Positions 1 to 7,541 of a stretch of 32,156 bases of DNA are shown here, piece by piece. A program made the translations under genes and the position numbers. The first letter of the stretch is position 1, and each line of letters begins with the position of its first letter. This DNA comes from Fluviicola sp. (GTDB lineage Bacteria; Bacteroidota; Bacteroidia; Flavobacteriales_D; Crocinitomicaceae): NCBI GenBank assembly GCA_017983675.1, contig JAGOAZ010000022.1:1-32156 (forward strand), in the 5' to 3' direction. The notes under the pieces were generated by a model, which was not told where the DNA came from, searched no databases, and worked only from the letters and a program-made list of their open reading frames with translations.

Positions 1-2
1 TA

Positions 3-95
3 GACCAAAAGCGAAAAAGAATAGTTCGTGAACTTCAAAATAAAATTGCTAAATTCGACATTAAGACTAATGAAATTAATTTTTCAAATAATTGA
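3..95 (+). CDS. 3' end of an unidentified gene (partial)
   Basis: An open frame enters from the left edge and stops with TGA at 93-95, leaving 30 residues. The peptide is rich in Lys, Arg and Asn and could be the helical, charged C-terminus of a small cytoplasmic protein, but no family can be recognised from so short a piece. Its low GC and its position just before the lipoprotein gene are the only context. It could also be a chance open frame. Confidence 0.35.
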   Translation, partial: DQKRKRIVRELQNKIAKFDIKTNEINFSNN

Positions 96-137
96 TATTT
101 AACAAGTTATAAAAACGTTAGTCAGAACATTAAGACG

Positions 138-719
138 ATGATTAAGAAAAAACCATATCCATTGCTTTTATTATTGTTAATAGGTTGTAACAGTAGTTTT
201 CCTGAAAAGGAAAATACAATTCAAAAAGATTATGCAACAATAATAGATGCTAGTTTGGCTGACAAGCTTATTCCAATCACCAACGAAGGCATTTTTAAAT
301 TTGGGGCTCCATGTGCTTTTATAAATAACCTTGGTGATACTGTTATTCCTTTTGGAAGATTTAGTGTATTCGAAACTGATACATTGGTAACTTACACTTT
401 TGTTAAAGACAATGAAAAAGGTGTTGTAGGAATAAATCGTAAGGGTAAAATTCTATTTGATGCATTTATCTATGGTGATGTTCAGCTGGACCAATACTCA
501 GAAGGATTGGTAAGAATATTACAAAATAAGAAAATTGGTTATGCAGATAAAACTGGTAAAATTATTATTAAACCAAAATACAAATGTGCCTTTCCTTTTA
601 TTAATAGTAAAGCAAAAGTGGCTATTGACTGTGAGGAAACAAAAGACGAACTTAACCATTCAAAATGGAAAAGTAACTCCTGGTTTTACATAAATAAAAA
701 TGGAGAAAAAATAAAATAA
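138..719 (+). CDS. WG-repeat-containing lipoprotein
   Basis: The N-terminus has three lysines, a Leu-rich stretch and a lipobox ending in IGC at residues 15-17, so the product is probably a lipid-anchored envelope protein of 193 residues. The rest carries degenerate WG (KWG) beta-repeats: one unit near residues 92-107 (KGVVGINRKGKILFD) and another near 130-145 (KKIGYADKTGKIIIKPKY), with a half-unit at the C-terminus (WFYINKNGEKI). Such repeats are common in Bacteroidota and are thought to bind ligands or proteins; the specific role here is unknown. The gene is AT-rich compared with the ars genes downstream and stands alone, bounded on both sides by short sequences that look a little like recombination sites (see findings). 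Family assignment is fairly sure, function is not. Confidence 0.75.
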   Translation: MIKKKPYPLLLLLLIGCNSSFPEKENTIQKDYATIIDASLADKLIPITNEGIFKFGAPCAFINNLGDTVIPFGRFSVFETDTLVTYTFVKDNEKGVVGINRKGKILFDAFIYGDVQLDQYSEGLVRILQNKKIGYADKTGKIIIKPKYKCAFPFINSKAKVAIDCEETKDELNHSKWKSNSWFYINKNGEKIK

Positions 720-851
720 ACGTACTTAACTACACCTACAAGAAATGGCGGTTGTTAAACGATCCCGAAGTTTCGGAATTGTGGTTCGTAGCTAGTTCAG
801 TGCTAAAAACACCGCTTTTCCCGCCAAGCGCTAAAACGTTTTACATCACTT
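720..851. other. GC-richer intergenic segment with inverted repeats
   Basis: This 132-base gap between convergent genes contains a hairpin CCGAA-GT-TTCGG at 765-776, an outer inverted pair TGGCGG (746-751) and CCGCCA (821-826), and ACTTAAC (724-730) followed by GTTAAAC (754-760). It is visibly richer in GC than the preceding gene and has no coding potential that I can see. It might be a terminator region for the convergent genes or the remnant of a mobile or cassette boundary. Confidence 0.4.
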
Positions 852-1922
852 TCATTCTCCTTCATCATAAAAACGCTTCTTGAAGAAGAACGCCAAACGC
901 ACCATTAAAATCAATGCGGGCACTTCGACTAATGGACCAATTACACCCGCAAATGCTTGACCTGAATTGATTCCGAAAACACCAATCGCAACTGCGATAG
1001 CCAATTCAAAATTATTACCAGAAGCAGTAAACGATAATGCTGCATTATCAGCATAATTTGCCCCAGCCCATTTCCCAACAAAAAACATCAACAAAAACAT
1101 GATGGCGAAAAAGATAACCAAAGGAATGGCAACACGAACAACATCCATCGGGATCGAAACAATTAGTTCACCCTTTAAACTGAACATAACAATGATAGTA
1201 AACAGCAATGCTATTAATGTAATCGGTGAGATAAAAGGAATGTACTTCGTTTTGAACCACTCTTCTCCTTTTGATTTGATGAGTAGCCAGCGACTAACGA
1301 CTGCCGCAGCAAAGGGAATACCTAAATAAATCCCAACGGTTTGCGCAATCTCTCCGATTGTGATGTCAATTTTCAATGCTGCTACTCCAAACCATGGTAA
1401 GACGATTTCCAAATAAAAATACGCGTACAAACTGAAGAAAAACACTTGAAGTAAGCTGTTAACACCCACCAATCCTGCGACCAATTCACGATTCCCTTCG
1501 GCTAATTCGTTCCAGACAATGACCATTGCAATACAAGGCGCTAAACCAATAATAATTAAACCTGTCATGTATTCTGGGTAATCTCTCAAGAAAAAAACCG
1601 CAAGTGAAAACATTAAAAATGGTCCAACAATCCAAGTAACGAAGAATGAAACGAACAACAATTTTGGTTTTGCTAACACTTTCGGAATTTTCGAAAATTG
1701 AACTTTTGTCAATGGCGGATACATCATTAATATCAACCCGATTGCAAGCGGCAAATTGGTTGTGCCAGTCGAAAAAGATTGAATAAAATCATCTGCCGAT
1801 GGAATAAAATAACCGATACTAATTCCAATTCCCATTGCTAAAAAAATCCAAAGCGTAAGGAATCTATCTATGAAACCTAGTTTTTTTCGTTCTGCCGCTG
1901 GGGCACAATTTGTTGCTGACAT
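852..1922 (-). CDS. acr3: ACR3-family arsenite efflux transporter
   Basis: An inner-membrane permease of about ten transmembrane segments that exports arsenite using the proton motive force. Evidence: the length (356 residues from this start), repeated hydrophobic spans, and ACR3 signatures such as LAPCIAMVIVWNELAEGN in the middle and ASGNNFELAIAVAIGVFG near the C-terminus, the region with the conserved Asn-Asn-Phe-Glu of the bile acid:sodium symporter superfamily. The family's conserved Cys is the one in APCIAMV. I chose the ATG at 1922 (MSATNCAPA) because the longer frame from 1952 overlaps the end of the upstream reductase gene; this start lies 10 bases after that stop. It is the last gene of the arsenic operon, so the reductase upstream can supply its substrate. 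Confidence 0.93.
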   Translation of the reverse strand: MSATNCAPAAERKKLGFIDRFLTLWIFLAMGIGISIGYFIPSADDFIQSFSTGTTNLPLAIGLILMMYPPLTKVQFSKIPKVLAKPKLLFVSFFVTWIVGPFLMFSLAVFFLRDYPEYMTGLIIIGLAPCIAMVIVWNELAEGNRELVAGLVGVNSLLQVFFFSLYAYFYLEIVLPWFGVAALKIDITIGEIAQTVGIYLGIPFAAAVVSRWLLIKSKGEEWFKTKYIPFISPITLIALLFTIIVMFSLKGELIVSIPMDVVRVAIPLVIFFAIMFLLMFFVGKWAGANYADNAALSFTASGNNFELAIAVAIGVFGINSGQAFAGVIGPLVEVPALILMVRLAFFFKKRFYDEGE

Positions 1923-1932
1923 CGTATTAAAT

Positions 1933-2544
1933 TTAAATATTTGAAAACACATACAAACATTCCAATGCTATCTGATTAGAACGTTCTTGGTATTTTTCGT
2001 CTTGTAATTGTGTGCCATCGAAGGCTTTCGGATCATCATAGGTTGTGCCGATGCGCAAGTCGACACCCGGAATGAATGGACAATTCTCTTCTGCATCTGA
2101 ACAGGTCATTATCGCTGCAAAATGTGCTGTTGGATTTGCTTCATCATCGTAAACCTTAGAAAAGCAGCGCGTTGATTCATTAGCGCCAAACGCAACTTGG
2201 TAATGCGGATTTGCCCCTGTTTTTTCTGTTTTAATTTCAAATCCAGTTTGACGCAATGCGTTGATAGCATTCGGATGAAAAGCTGTCGCTTCTGTTCCAC
2301 CAGAAAAAGTGGAAACAGCTGAAACATGATAATATGCTGCTGCTACTGCTGACCAAACTTGTCCAAAATGACTTCTGCGCGAATTGTGGGTACAGATATA
2401 AACCAAATTGACCGGTAAATCTTGTGCTTTATTCCTACGAATGTAATCGGAAATTTTCTGAAGTAAAACACGCCTTTCAACAGGAATGGAGTCAAACTGT
2501 ATTATCAATTGGTCACAATGCGCTTGTATGGTTGGAAACAACAT
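1933..2544 (-). CDS. arsC: Arsenate reductase, LMW protein-tyrosine-phosphatase type
   Basis: A cytoplasmic protein of 203 residues of the low-molecular-weight tyrosine phosphatase fold, here probably reducing arsenate to arsenite. The P-loop CX5R(S) motif is visible as ICTHNSRRS around residue 50, and the segment TCSDAEENCPFIPG near residue 150 matches the conserved second-Cys region of this ArsC group. An N-terminal extension of about 45 residues precedes the phosphatase domain, as is usual in Bacteroidota homologues annotated as protein-tyrosine-phosphatase. It sits between the DUF6428-like gene and acr3, which supports the arsenate role over a protein phosphatase role. The reductant partner (thioredoxin or a low-molecular-weight thiol) cannot be read from the sequence. 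Confidence 0.88.
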   Translation of the reverse strand: MLFPTIQAHCDQLIIQFDSIPVERRVLLQKISDYIRRNKAQDLPVNLVYICTHNSRRSHFGQVWSAVAAAYYHVSAVSTFSGGTEATAFHPNAINALRQTGFEIKTEKTGANPHYQVAFGANESTRCFSKVYDDEANPTAHFAAIMTCSDAEENCPFIPGVDLRIGTTYDDPKAFDGTQLQDEKYQERSNQIALECLYVFSNI

Positions 2545-2565
2545 AATGATTTGTTTTAATACGCG

Positions 2566-3051
2566 TTAACAACAAGAAGATCCATCACTTGGAGTACAAC
2601 AAGACGAAGCGGTTGAACTTCCAAGCTGGGTCAATGCTACTTTCATTTTTGCAGGAGGAATCCCACAAGCATCTTCCGCAAGACATGCTGTTAATTTTGA
2701 AGTTAATTGGAAATGAACTCCATTGAAAGCAAGTCCATATTTACCAATTGTCTCCGCTTGGTATTCTACTTCAATTTCCAATTGATCATCGATTCCAAGT
2801 TGGTCCTCAGATAACTTAATAATGTTATTCAATTTTGTAGGTGCTAATCGGTGATCGTAATCCCCTGCTTGCCACAATTGAAAGTTTACCACTTTTTCTT
2901 CGCGTATTGTGCCGCCACAATCGATGAAATTTTTTGTGATCACACCAACTTCCGTTACATGAAAATGTTCTGGCACAAGTGTTTTGTTGGGTAATTGAAA
3001 AACGACCTTATCTAAATCGCTTAAGATTGTTTTGATTTCTGAAAGTTTCAT
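2566..3051 (-). CDS. DUF6428-like ars-operon protein with Cys-rich tail
   Basis: A soluble 161-residue protein with no signal peptide. I recognise it as the DUF6428 type found in Bacteroidota arsenic operons, where the function is not established. The core (residues 1-145) looks like a mixed alpha/beta domain with HFHVTEVGVI and FIDCGGTIREE near the start. The C-terminal 13 residues contain two vicinal Cys pairs (C151-C152 and C160-C161) in a Ser-rich linker, a classic soft-metal or arsenite ligand arrangement. Cys133 and Cys139 area residues (CLAEDACG) add two more thiols. The gene lies between arsR and the reductase with short spacers, so it is co-transcribed. I infer an arsenite chaperone or buffer role, which is untested. 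Confidence 0.8.
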   Translation of the reverse strand: MKLSEIKTILSDLDKVVFQLPNKTLVPEHFHVTEVGVITKNFIDCGGTIREEKVVNFQLWQAGDYDHRLAPTKLNNIIKLSEDQLGIDDQLEIEVEYQAETIGKYGLAFNGVHFQLTSKLTACLAEDACGIPPAKMKVALTQLGSSTASSCCTPSDGSSCC

Positions 3052-3069
3052 GATTTATCACTTATTTGT

Positions 3070-3402
3070 TTAACAACATTTATTGTTCTTCGTAATCAAT
3101 TGCTCATTTATAGTGCAAAGTGTATTCGTTAGTTGGCTAAATTTCTCTTGATCGATACAATAACAAATTGCATTGCCTTCAATGTTTCCTTTGATCAAAC
3201 CTGCCGATTTCAATTCTTTCAAATGTTGCGAAACCGTCGCTTGGGAAAGGGGTAATTCATTGACAATATCACCGCAAATACAACTTTCCGTCTGCAATAA
3301 AAATTCAATAATTGCAATTCGCGCTGGATGAGCCATTGCTTTGAACAACTGCGCGAGTTCATTTTGCTGCATTGAAAAAGAATCTGATTTTGTAATTCCC
3401 AT
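3070..3402 (-). CDS. arsR: ArsR/SmtB-family arsenic-responsive repressor
   Basis: A winged-helix repressor of 110 residues that would leave DNA when arsenite or antimonite binds. The N-terminal helix carries [17 protein letters not shown], typical of the family; the arsenite-binding type motif appears as ESCICGDIV with Cys41 and Cys43; the recognition helix region reads [21 protein letters not shown]. The protein ends in a Cys-Cys pair that may add metal ligands. The frame is open up to 3453, but the ATG at 3402 is preferred because a predicted promoter and operator lie in 3418-3458; an internal ATG at 3372 is a further possibility. It is the first gene of the ars operon and is probably autoregulated. 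Confidence 0.92.
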   Translation of the reverse strand: MGITKSDSFSMQQNELAQLFKAMAHPARIAIIEFLLQTESCICGDIVNELPLSQATVSQHLKELKSAGLIKGNIEGNAICYCIDQEKFSQLTNTLCTINEQLITKNNKCC

Positions 3403-3417
3403 CGATTTATATTTGTT

Positions 3418-3435
3418 TATTGCAATATTACGATA
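3418..3435 (-). promoter_or_regulatory. Candidate ArsR operator (18-bp imperfect palindrome)
   Basis: The sequence TATTGCAATATTACGATA matches its own reverse complement at 14 of 18 positions and is centred on AATATT. It lies 16-33 bases before the arsR start and just downstream of the predicted -7 element, where bound repressor would block transcription. The site is inferred from symmetry and position only. Confidence 0.6.
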
Positions 3436-3450
3436 AACTAAACTATAAAG

Positions 3451-3458
3451 CAAAAATA
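3451..3458 (-). promoter_or_regulatory. Predicted ars operon -7 promoter element
   Basis: On the minus strand this reads TATTTTTG, an exact match to the Bacteroidota -7 consensus TAnnTTTG. Transcription would begin near 3445, putting the palindrome at 3418-3435 inside the initial transcribed region. No good -33 TTTG was seen, so this is moderate evidence. Confidence 0.5.
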
Positions 3459-3666
3459 TTCCTGTGAAATTGTGTTAACAGTGTAACTAAATGAACCGAA
3501 AATTCAAACTTCCAAAAAGGATAAAACAGATTTTCGTTAGTCGTCATGAAATTTGTAACGTTTTTTTTTGATAAAAAATATGAACGTTTTCGTGTCATCT
3601 CAGTATTAATTAAGAAGTTTAACCAAAACAAGGAAGTGCACAACCAAGTTTATTTATTAAAATGAT

Positions 3667-4803
3667 ATGAAAAAGATCGTATGTAGCTTACTATTAGCGT
3701 TGATTACTTTATCTGTTGAAGCGCAAGAAAAACAAACCGTTCACAGTATAATTGTTGAATGGCATGAAACCGAATGGTATTTAACACAAGAAAAATTATG
3801 GAAAGCAGAGGTGGATAAGGATAATAAGAATGCAGATGCATGGATGAATTATTACAGCGCTGTTAGAGCTGTCCGCAATTGTAGTTCTGAAAATGAAAAA
3901 TTGAGAAATTCTTATACCGAATTAGGTCACAAAATTGCTAAAGAGTGCTATGCGATTCTCCCAGAAAGTTTTGAAAGTAATTACATCATGTATTGGGATG
4001 GCGGATTAGGAATTAGTGATGAAAAATTCTTAAAAAAAGCTTTTGATATAAAACCTAATGATCCGCGCGTTTTATTGGATTATTTGATTAATTCTGAAAT
4101 AAAACGTGATAAAAATACCTTTTCAAAAGTTGCTAAGAAATTATACGAAATCAACAGAATGCCTTCTGGAGCATTAAACTGGGCTTACAATGTGCTAACG
4201 GAAGTATCAGAAAACGGCATTGTTTTTACAGCTGGAGATAACGATACCTATGCGCTCTGGATTGTACAAGAAGCAATGAATTATCGGAAAGATGTGACGG
4301 TAATAAATACTTCACTCATTCTATTAGCTGATTATCGTGTCAAAATATTGAAAGAAAAAGGAATTTCACCAGTTGAATTTGAACATACTGAAGCAGCAAA
4401 GTATGCACTTTTTAAACACCTCTTCGAAAATAACGCAAACATTCCAGTTCATGTTTCGGTATCAGCTTCCAGTCAATTTACGGATTCAAACATTACCGAT
4501 CACCTGTATTTAACTGGTTTGACTTACGTTTATAGCTCTGATAATGTAGAGAATATTGCACTTATCAAACGAAATTTCGAGAAACGCTTTTTGTTGGATC
4601 ATTTAACAAAAACCTTTTCGAATAGTTATGGTGATTTAGATACGCGCATCAAGCACATGTACCTTCCTGGTTTAATTAAAATGTATAAACATTCACTATC
4701 AGCTGACGATTTAGAAGGTGTTGCTTATTATGGAGGATTATTGAATAAAATCGCTAAAGAATTAGGTATCGAAGCAGAAATTCAAAAAACCTTAGCTGAA
4801 TAA
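3667..4803 (+). CDS. Secreted helical-repeat protein with DUF2723-like segment
   Basis: A 378-residue protein with a cleavable signal peptide (MKKIVCSLLLALITLSVEAQ), so it acts in the periplasm or at the outer membrane. The first half looks like TPR-type helical repeats (WMNYYSAVRAVRN, KKAFDIKPNDPRVLLDYLI). Residues about 184-220 contain GIVFTAGDNDTYALWIVQE followed by RKDVTVINTSLIL; this strongly resembles the GDNDTFPLWYLQEV...R.DVRVVNLSLL segment I know from the periplasmic part of Bacteroidota DUF2723 membrane proteins. No transmembrane segment beyond the signal is visible. It is followed two bases later by an ECF sigma factor, so it may be part of an envelope-sensing or stress unit. The function is unknown. 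Confidence 0.75.
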   Translation: MKKIVCSLLLALITLSVEAQEKQTVHSIIVEWHETEWYLTQEKLWKAEVDKDNKNADAWMNYYSAVRAVRNCSSENEKLRNSYTELGHKIAKECYAILPESFESNYIMYWDGGLGISDEKFLKKAFDIKPNDPRVLLDYLINSEIKRDKNTFSKVAKKLYEINRMPSGALNWAYNVLTEVSENGIVFTAGDNDTYALWIVQEAMNYRKDVTVINTSLILLADYRVKILKEKGISPVEFEHTEAAKYALFKHLFENNANIPVHVSVSASSQFTDSNITDHLYLTGLTYVYSSDNVENIALIKRNFEKRFLLDHLTKTFSNSYGDLDTRIKHMYLPGLIKMYKHSLSADDLEGVAYYGGLLNKIAKELGIEAEIQKTLAE

Positions 4804-4805
4804 AA

Positions 4806-5405
4806 ATGTTAAGGCGTAATAAAAAATTAAGTCAATTAACTGATGAAGCATTAATGCAATTGCTTTCAACACGGCTTTGCAATCTAGCCTTAACAGAAAT
4901 TCACGAAAGGTATAGTAAAAAAGTGCTTGGTTTTTTCATACGCATGACAAAAGGAAATGTAGAAAAATCGCAAGATTTGGTGCAAGATCTATTCTTACGA
5001 ATACTTGAAAAAAATCACTTGTTCGATCCTACAAAAAAATTCTACACTTGGATGTTTACCATTGCCAGCAATATGGTGAAATCATCCTATTCAGAGAAAA
5101 ATCATTTGGGAATTGAGGAAGGAAGTAATGAATTTAATTTTCATCATCATTTTTCAGAGAATCGATTAGATAAAGAGGTGTTTCACCAATTATTATCGCT
5201 TGCAATTGAACAATTAGAAAACCACCATAGCATGGTCTTTGTCTTGCGATACATGGAGGAATTAAGTATCAAGGAGATTGCAGAAATTATCGAACAACCA
5301 GAAGGAACGGTAAAATCACGTTTGTTTTATGCGACCAAAAAAGTAACTCAGAAATTAAATGACTTCCGACCAGAACAAGTAGGTCAACATTTTAAATTAA
5401 ATTAA
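4806..5405 (+). CDS. ECF-type RNA polymerase sigma factor
   Basis: A 199-residue sigma-70 family factor with only regions 2 and 4, as in the ECF group. Region 2 covers about residues 30-100, with the core-binding and -10 recognition stretch KSQDLVQDLFLRILEKNHLF followed by FYTWMFTIASNMVKSSY. Region 4 covers about 130-185, with the helix-turn-helix LSIKEIAEIIEQPEGTVKSRLFYATKK. A variable linker rich in Asn and His separates them. The start is 2 bases after the stop of the secreted protein gene, and the next gene begins 1 base after this stop, so all three are one operon. The single-span membrane protein that follows is the likely anti-sigma partner. Confidence 0.9.
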   Translation: MLRRNKKLSQLTDEALMQLLSTRLCNLALTEIHERYSKKVLGFFIRMTKGNVEKSQDLVQDLFLRILEKNHLFDPTKKFYTWMFTIASNMVKSSYSEKNHLGIEEGSNEFNFHHHFSENRLDKEVFHQLLSLAIEQLENHHSMVFVLRYMEELSIKEIAEIIEQPEGTVKSRLFYATKKVTQKLNDFRPEQVGQHFKLN

Positions 5406-5406
5406 T

Positions 5407-5970
5407 ATGGAATCCAATTTAACTAAGGAGCAAGAGATCTTATTAAACCTTCAAGAAAAAGGATTTTTTCAAGACTTAAATACGGATGAAAAGGCATTTG
5501 TACGGAAGATAACTACCCAAAAAGAGTTTGATCTTTCACACAAAATCTTAAAAGAAAGCAAGGGTTTATATGCAATTCCTGCGCCACGTAAACTTGTTTT
5601 ACCACAAACAACTTCCACTGGAATTAGTCGGTATTTGATCCCAATTAGCACTGCGGCAGCAGCTGCAGTAGTTACTTTTTTCATCTTTAAAAATGAACCC
5701 GTTATTATTCAACAAGTTGAAAACGTAAAACACGCGACAGCAGATACTGTTTATTTACACGATAAAATTGTTGATACAATCATTATCTATCGTGATGCAG
5801 CAATAAAGACTATCAATGAAAAGCCGCGTGATACTCCACAAATTGATTTAGCTGAATATCGTTATGCTAACGAACCCTTACCTCCAATTTCAACGTTAAA
5901 TTTGAAAAATAAAGGGGAATCGTTAAAGAATGAAAATTATATTGGATTGATTGATGGAATTGTCTACTAA
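5407..5970 (+). CDS. Single-span membrane protein, possible anti-sigma factor
   Basis: A 187-residue protein with a soluble N-terminal part of about 73 residues, one transmembrane segment at about 74-92 (LIPISTAAAAAVVTFFIFK) and a C-terminal part of about 95 residues that would lie in the periplasm. The topology and the position directly after the sigma factor fit an anti-sigma factor. However, I see no HxxxCxxC zinc anti-sigma motif, so it belongs to another type or is merely co-transcribed. The C-terminal part is hydrophilic with a run of charged and Pro-rich residues. It is the last gene of the operon; a hairpin follows 20 bases later. Confidence 0.65.
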   Translation: MESNLTKEQEILLNLQEKGFFQDLNTDEKAFVRKITTQKEFDLSHKILKESKGLYAIPAPRKLVLPQTTSTGISRYLIPISTAAAAAVVTFFIFKNEPVIIQQVENVKHATADTVYLHDKIVDTIIIYRDAAIKTINEKPRDTPQIDLAEYRYANEPLPPISTLNLKNKGESLKNENYIGLIDGIVY

Positions 5971-5990
5971 GTATATTAACCCCTGAAAAA

Positions 5991-6022
5991 GAGTGCGAGA
6001 ATGAGGCTTCATTCTCACACTC
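5991..6022. terminator. Bidirectional hairpin terminator between convergent genes
   Basis: A 14-bp inverted repeat, GAGTGCGAGAATGA (5991-6004) and TCATTCTCACACTC (6009-6022), has one mismatch and a 4-base loop GGCT. It is preceded by AAAAA, giving a U-tract for the minus strand. It lies between the stops of the convergent genes at 5970 and 6073. Confidence 0.65.
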
Positions 6023-6070
6023 ATTCTCGCTCTGTTTCTCGCTCTGTCTCTCGCTCTGTTTCCCGCTCTT
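6011..6070. repeat. 12-bp tandem repeat, about five copies
   Basis: Units of the form TTTCTCGCTCTG run head to tail: 6023-6034, 6035-6046, 6047-6058 and 6059-6070, with a degenerate first copy at 6011-6022 that forms the right arm of the terminator hairpin. Each copy can partly pair with the left arm at 5991-6004, so alternative hairpins are possible. The array ends in a T-run just before the stop of the AAA+ gene. Confidence 0.8.
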
Positions 6071-6072
6071 TT

Positions 6073-7536
6073 TTAAAATCCTTTCAATAAATGATCAAAC
6101 GTATCGTTAAACACCAAACCGTCTGCTGTGCGTTTTTTCGACAATTGCTTCAATTCAACCAATGCCCACAAGATGAATTCCAATAAAAACGGAATATCAG
6201 CAGGAGCTACATTTGGTTGGTATTTTTTTAATAATTGAACCAATGGCGTAACCGATAACAAGGCTGAAGTATATGTTGTTTCGCTTGCTTCGTCTGATAA
6301 TTCAAAGGCATCAGCTGCTAAAAACCAATTCAAGACGGCATCGTATGGCGTTTCTTGGTCTTGTTTCTTTAGCTTTTCAATTTTCGGGAAATATTGAAGA
6401 AACAAGGTTTTTGTGGCTTCACTAATGAGGTGATGCGCAACAAAAGCTGTCCCTTCTTGCTCGCCTTCGTACACCAATTCCATTTTTCCGGTTAAGGAAG
6501 GAATCATCCCAACTAAATCGCTGTAACGTACTGTTGTTTCTTTCTCCTTGTTCAACAAAGCACGTCGTTCTGCTGTACTGATCAAATTTTCAAAAGCTGT
6601 GATACTCATACGCGCACTCACGCCACTTTTGTGATCGATGTATTCACTATCACGTGCTTCGAATGCAATTTGTTCTAAAATATCTCGAGCTAATTCAGGA
6701 ACATGTACCGTACACGATCTGCTATCCAATTTCTCGGATTCTTGTTTGGTGATTTTTTTAGCAGTAGCAATGTCTGCTGAATAATGTGTTAAAATTTGGG
6801 AGCCAATTCTATCTTTCAATGGCGTTACAATGCTCCCACGATTGGTGTAATCCTCTGGATTTGCAGTGAAAACAAATTGAACGTCTAAAGGCAAACGCAA
6901 TTTAAATCCACGAATTTGCACATCGCCTTCTTCTAGGATATTGAACAAAGCTACTTGAATACGAGCTTGTAAATCGGGTAATTCGTTGATGACAAACAAG
7001 CAACGATTTGCACGTGGAATCATACCAAAGTGAATGACGCGCTCGTCTGCATAACTCAACTTCAAGTTAGCCGCTTTGATTGGATCGATATCGCCAATAA
7101 TATCCGCAATCGTTACATCTGGTGTTGCCAATTTTTCAAAGAAACGATCAGAACGGTGCAACCATGCAATCGGTGTGTCGTCGCCTTTTTCAGCGATAAT
7201 ATCTTTTGCAAAGCGACTAATTGGATGAAAAGGATCATCGTTCATTTCACTGCCAGCAATGAATGGAATGTATTCGTCCAAGAGGTTGACCATCAAGCGA
7301 GCTATTCGGGTTTTTCCTTGTCCTCGTAAACCCAGTAAATTGATGTTGTGTTGGGACAAGATTGCACGTTCCAACTGAGGAATCACTGTTTGTTCGTAGC
7401 CATGCATTCCGGGAAATGTTTCTTTTCCTGCTTGAATAGCTGCAATGAGGTTGTCTCTCAATTCCGTTTTAATCGTTTTTGATTGATATCCTGAGGCTTT
7501 CAATGCCCCAAATGTTGTTAGCGTTGTAACGTCCAT
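6073..7536 (-). CDS. MoxR/magnesium-chelatase-like AAA+ ATPase
   Basis: A cytoplasmic AAA+ protein of 487 residues related to the BchI/ChlI and MoxR groups. Walker A is GLRGQGKT at residues 69-76; the Walker B position reads LFVINELPD with Asn184-Glu185 in place of the usual Asp-Glu; sensor-1 region is FVFTANPEDYTNRG, and an arginine finger candidate lies in TPLKDRIGSQI. The C-terminal 130 residues are helical and probably family-specific. The gene begins 5 bases after the VWA gene, and the pair matches the MoxR-VWA or RavA-ViaA pattern in which the ATPase and a MIDAS protein act together to remodel or insert cofactors in a target. It is not likely to be a true magnesium chelatase because no tetrapyrrole genes are near. 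The target is unknown. Confidence 0.85.
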   Translation of the reverse strand: MDVTTLTTFGALKASGYQSKTIKTELRDNLIAAIQAGKETFPGMHGYEQTVIPQLERAILSQHNINLLGLRGQGKTRIARLMVNLLDEYIPFIAGSEMNDDPFHPISRFAKDIIAEKGDDTPIAWLHRSDRFFEKLATPDVTIADIIGDIDPIKAANLKLSYADERVIHFGMIPRANRCLFVINELPDLQARIQVALFNILEEGDVQIRGFKLRLPLDVQFVFTANPEDYTNRGSIVTPLKDRIGSQILTHYSADIATAKKITKQESEKLDSRSCTVHVPELARDILEQIAFEARDSEYIDHKSGVSARMSITAFENLISTAERRALLNKEKETTVRYSDLVGMIPSLTGKMELVYEGEQEGTAFVAHHLISEATKTLFLQYFPKIEKLKKQDQETPYDAVLNWFLAADAFELSDEASETTYTSALLSVTPLVQLLKKYQPNVAPADIPFLLEFILWALVELKQLSKKRTADGLVFNDTFDHLLKGF

Positions 7537-7541
7537 CGTAC

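Noticed and set aside
3443..3643. 66-codon minus-strand open frame upstream of arsR
   Set aside because: It covers the predicted ars promoter, has an unusual composition with no recognisable domain or leader, and overlaps arsR's extended frame; most likely chance.
6011..6070. CRISPR-like repeat array
   Set aside because: The repeats are 12 bases long and directly adjacent, with no spacers; a simple tandem repeat.
6073..7536. True magnesium chelatase subunit
   Set aside because: No chlorophyll, cobalamin or other tetrapyrrole genes are near, and the VWA partner is of the MoxR/ViaA kind.
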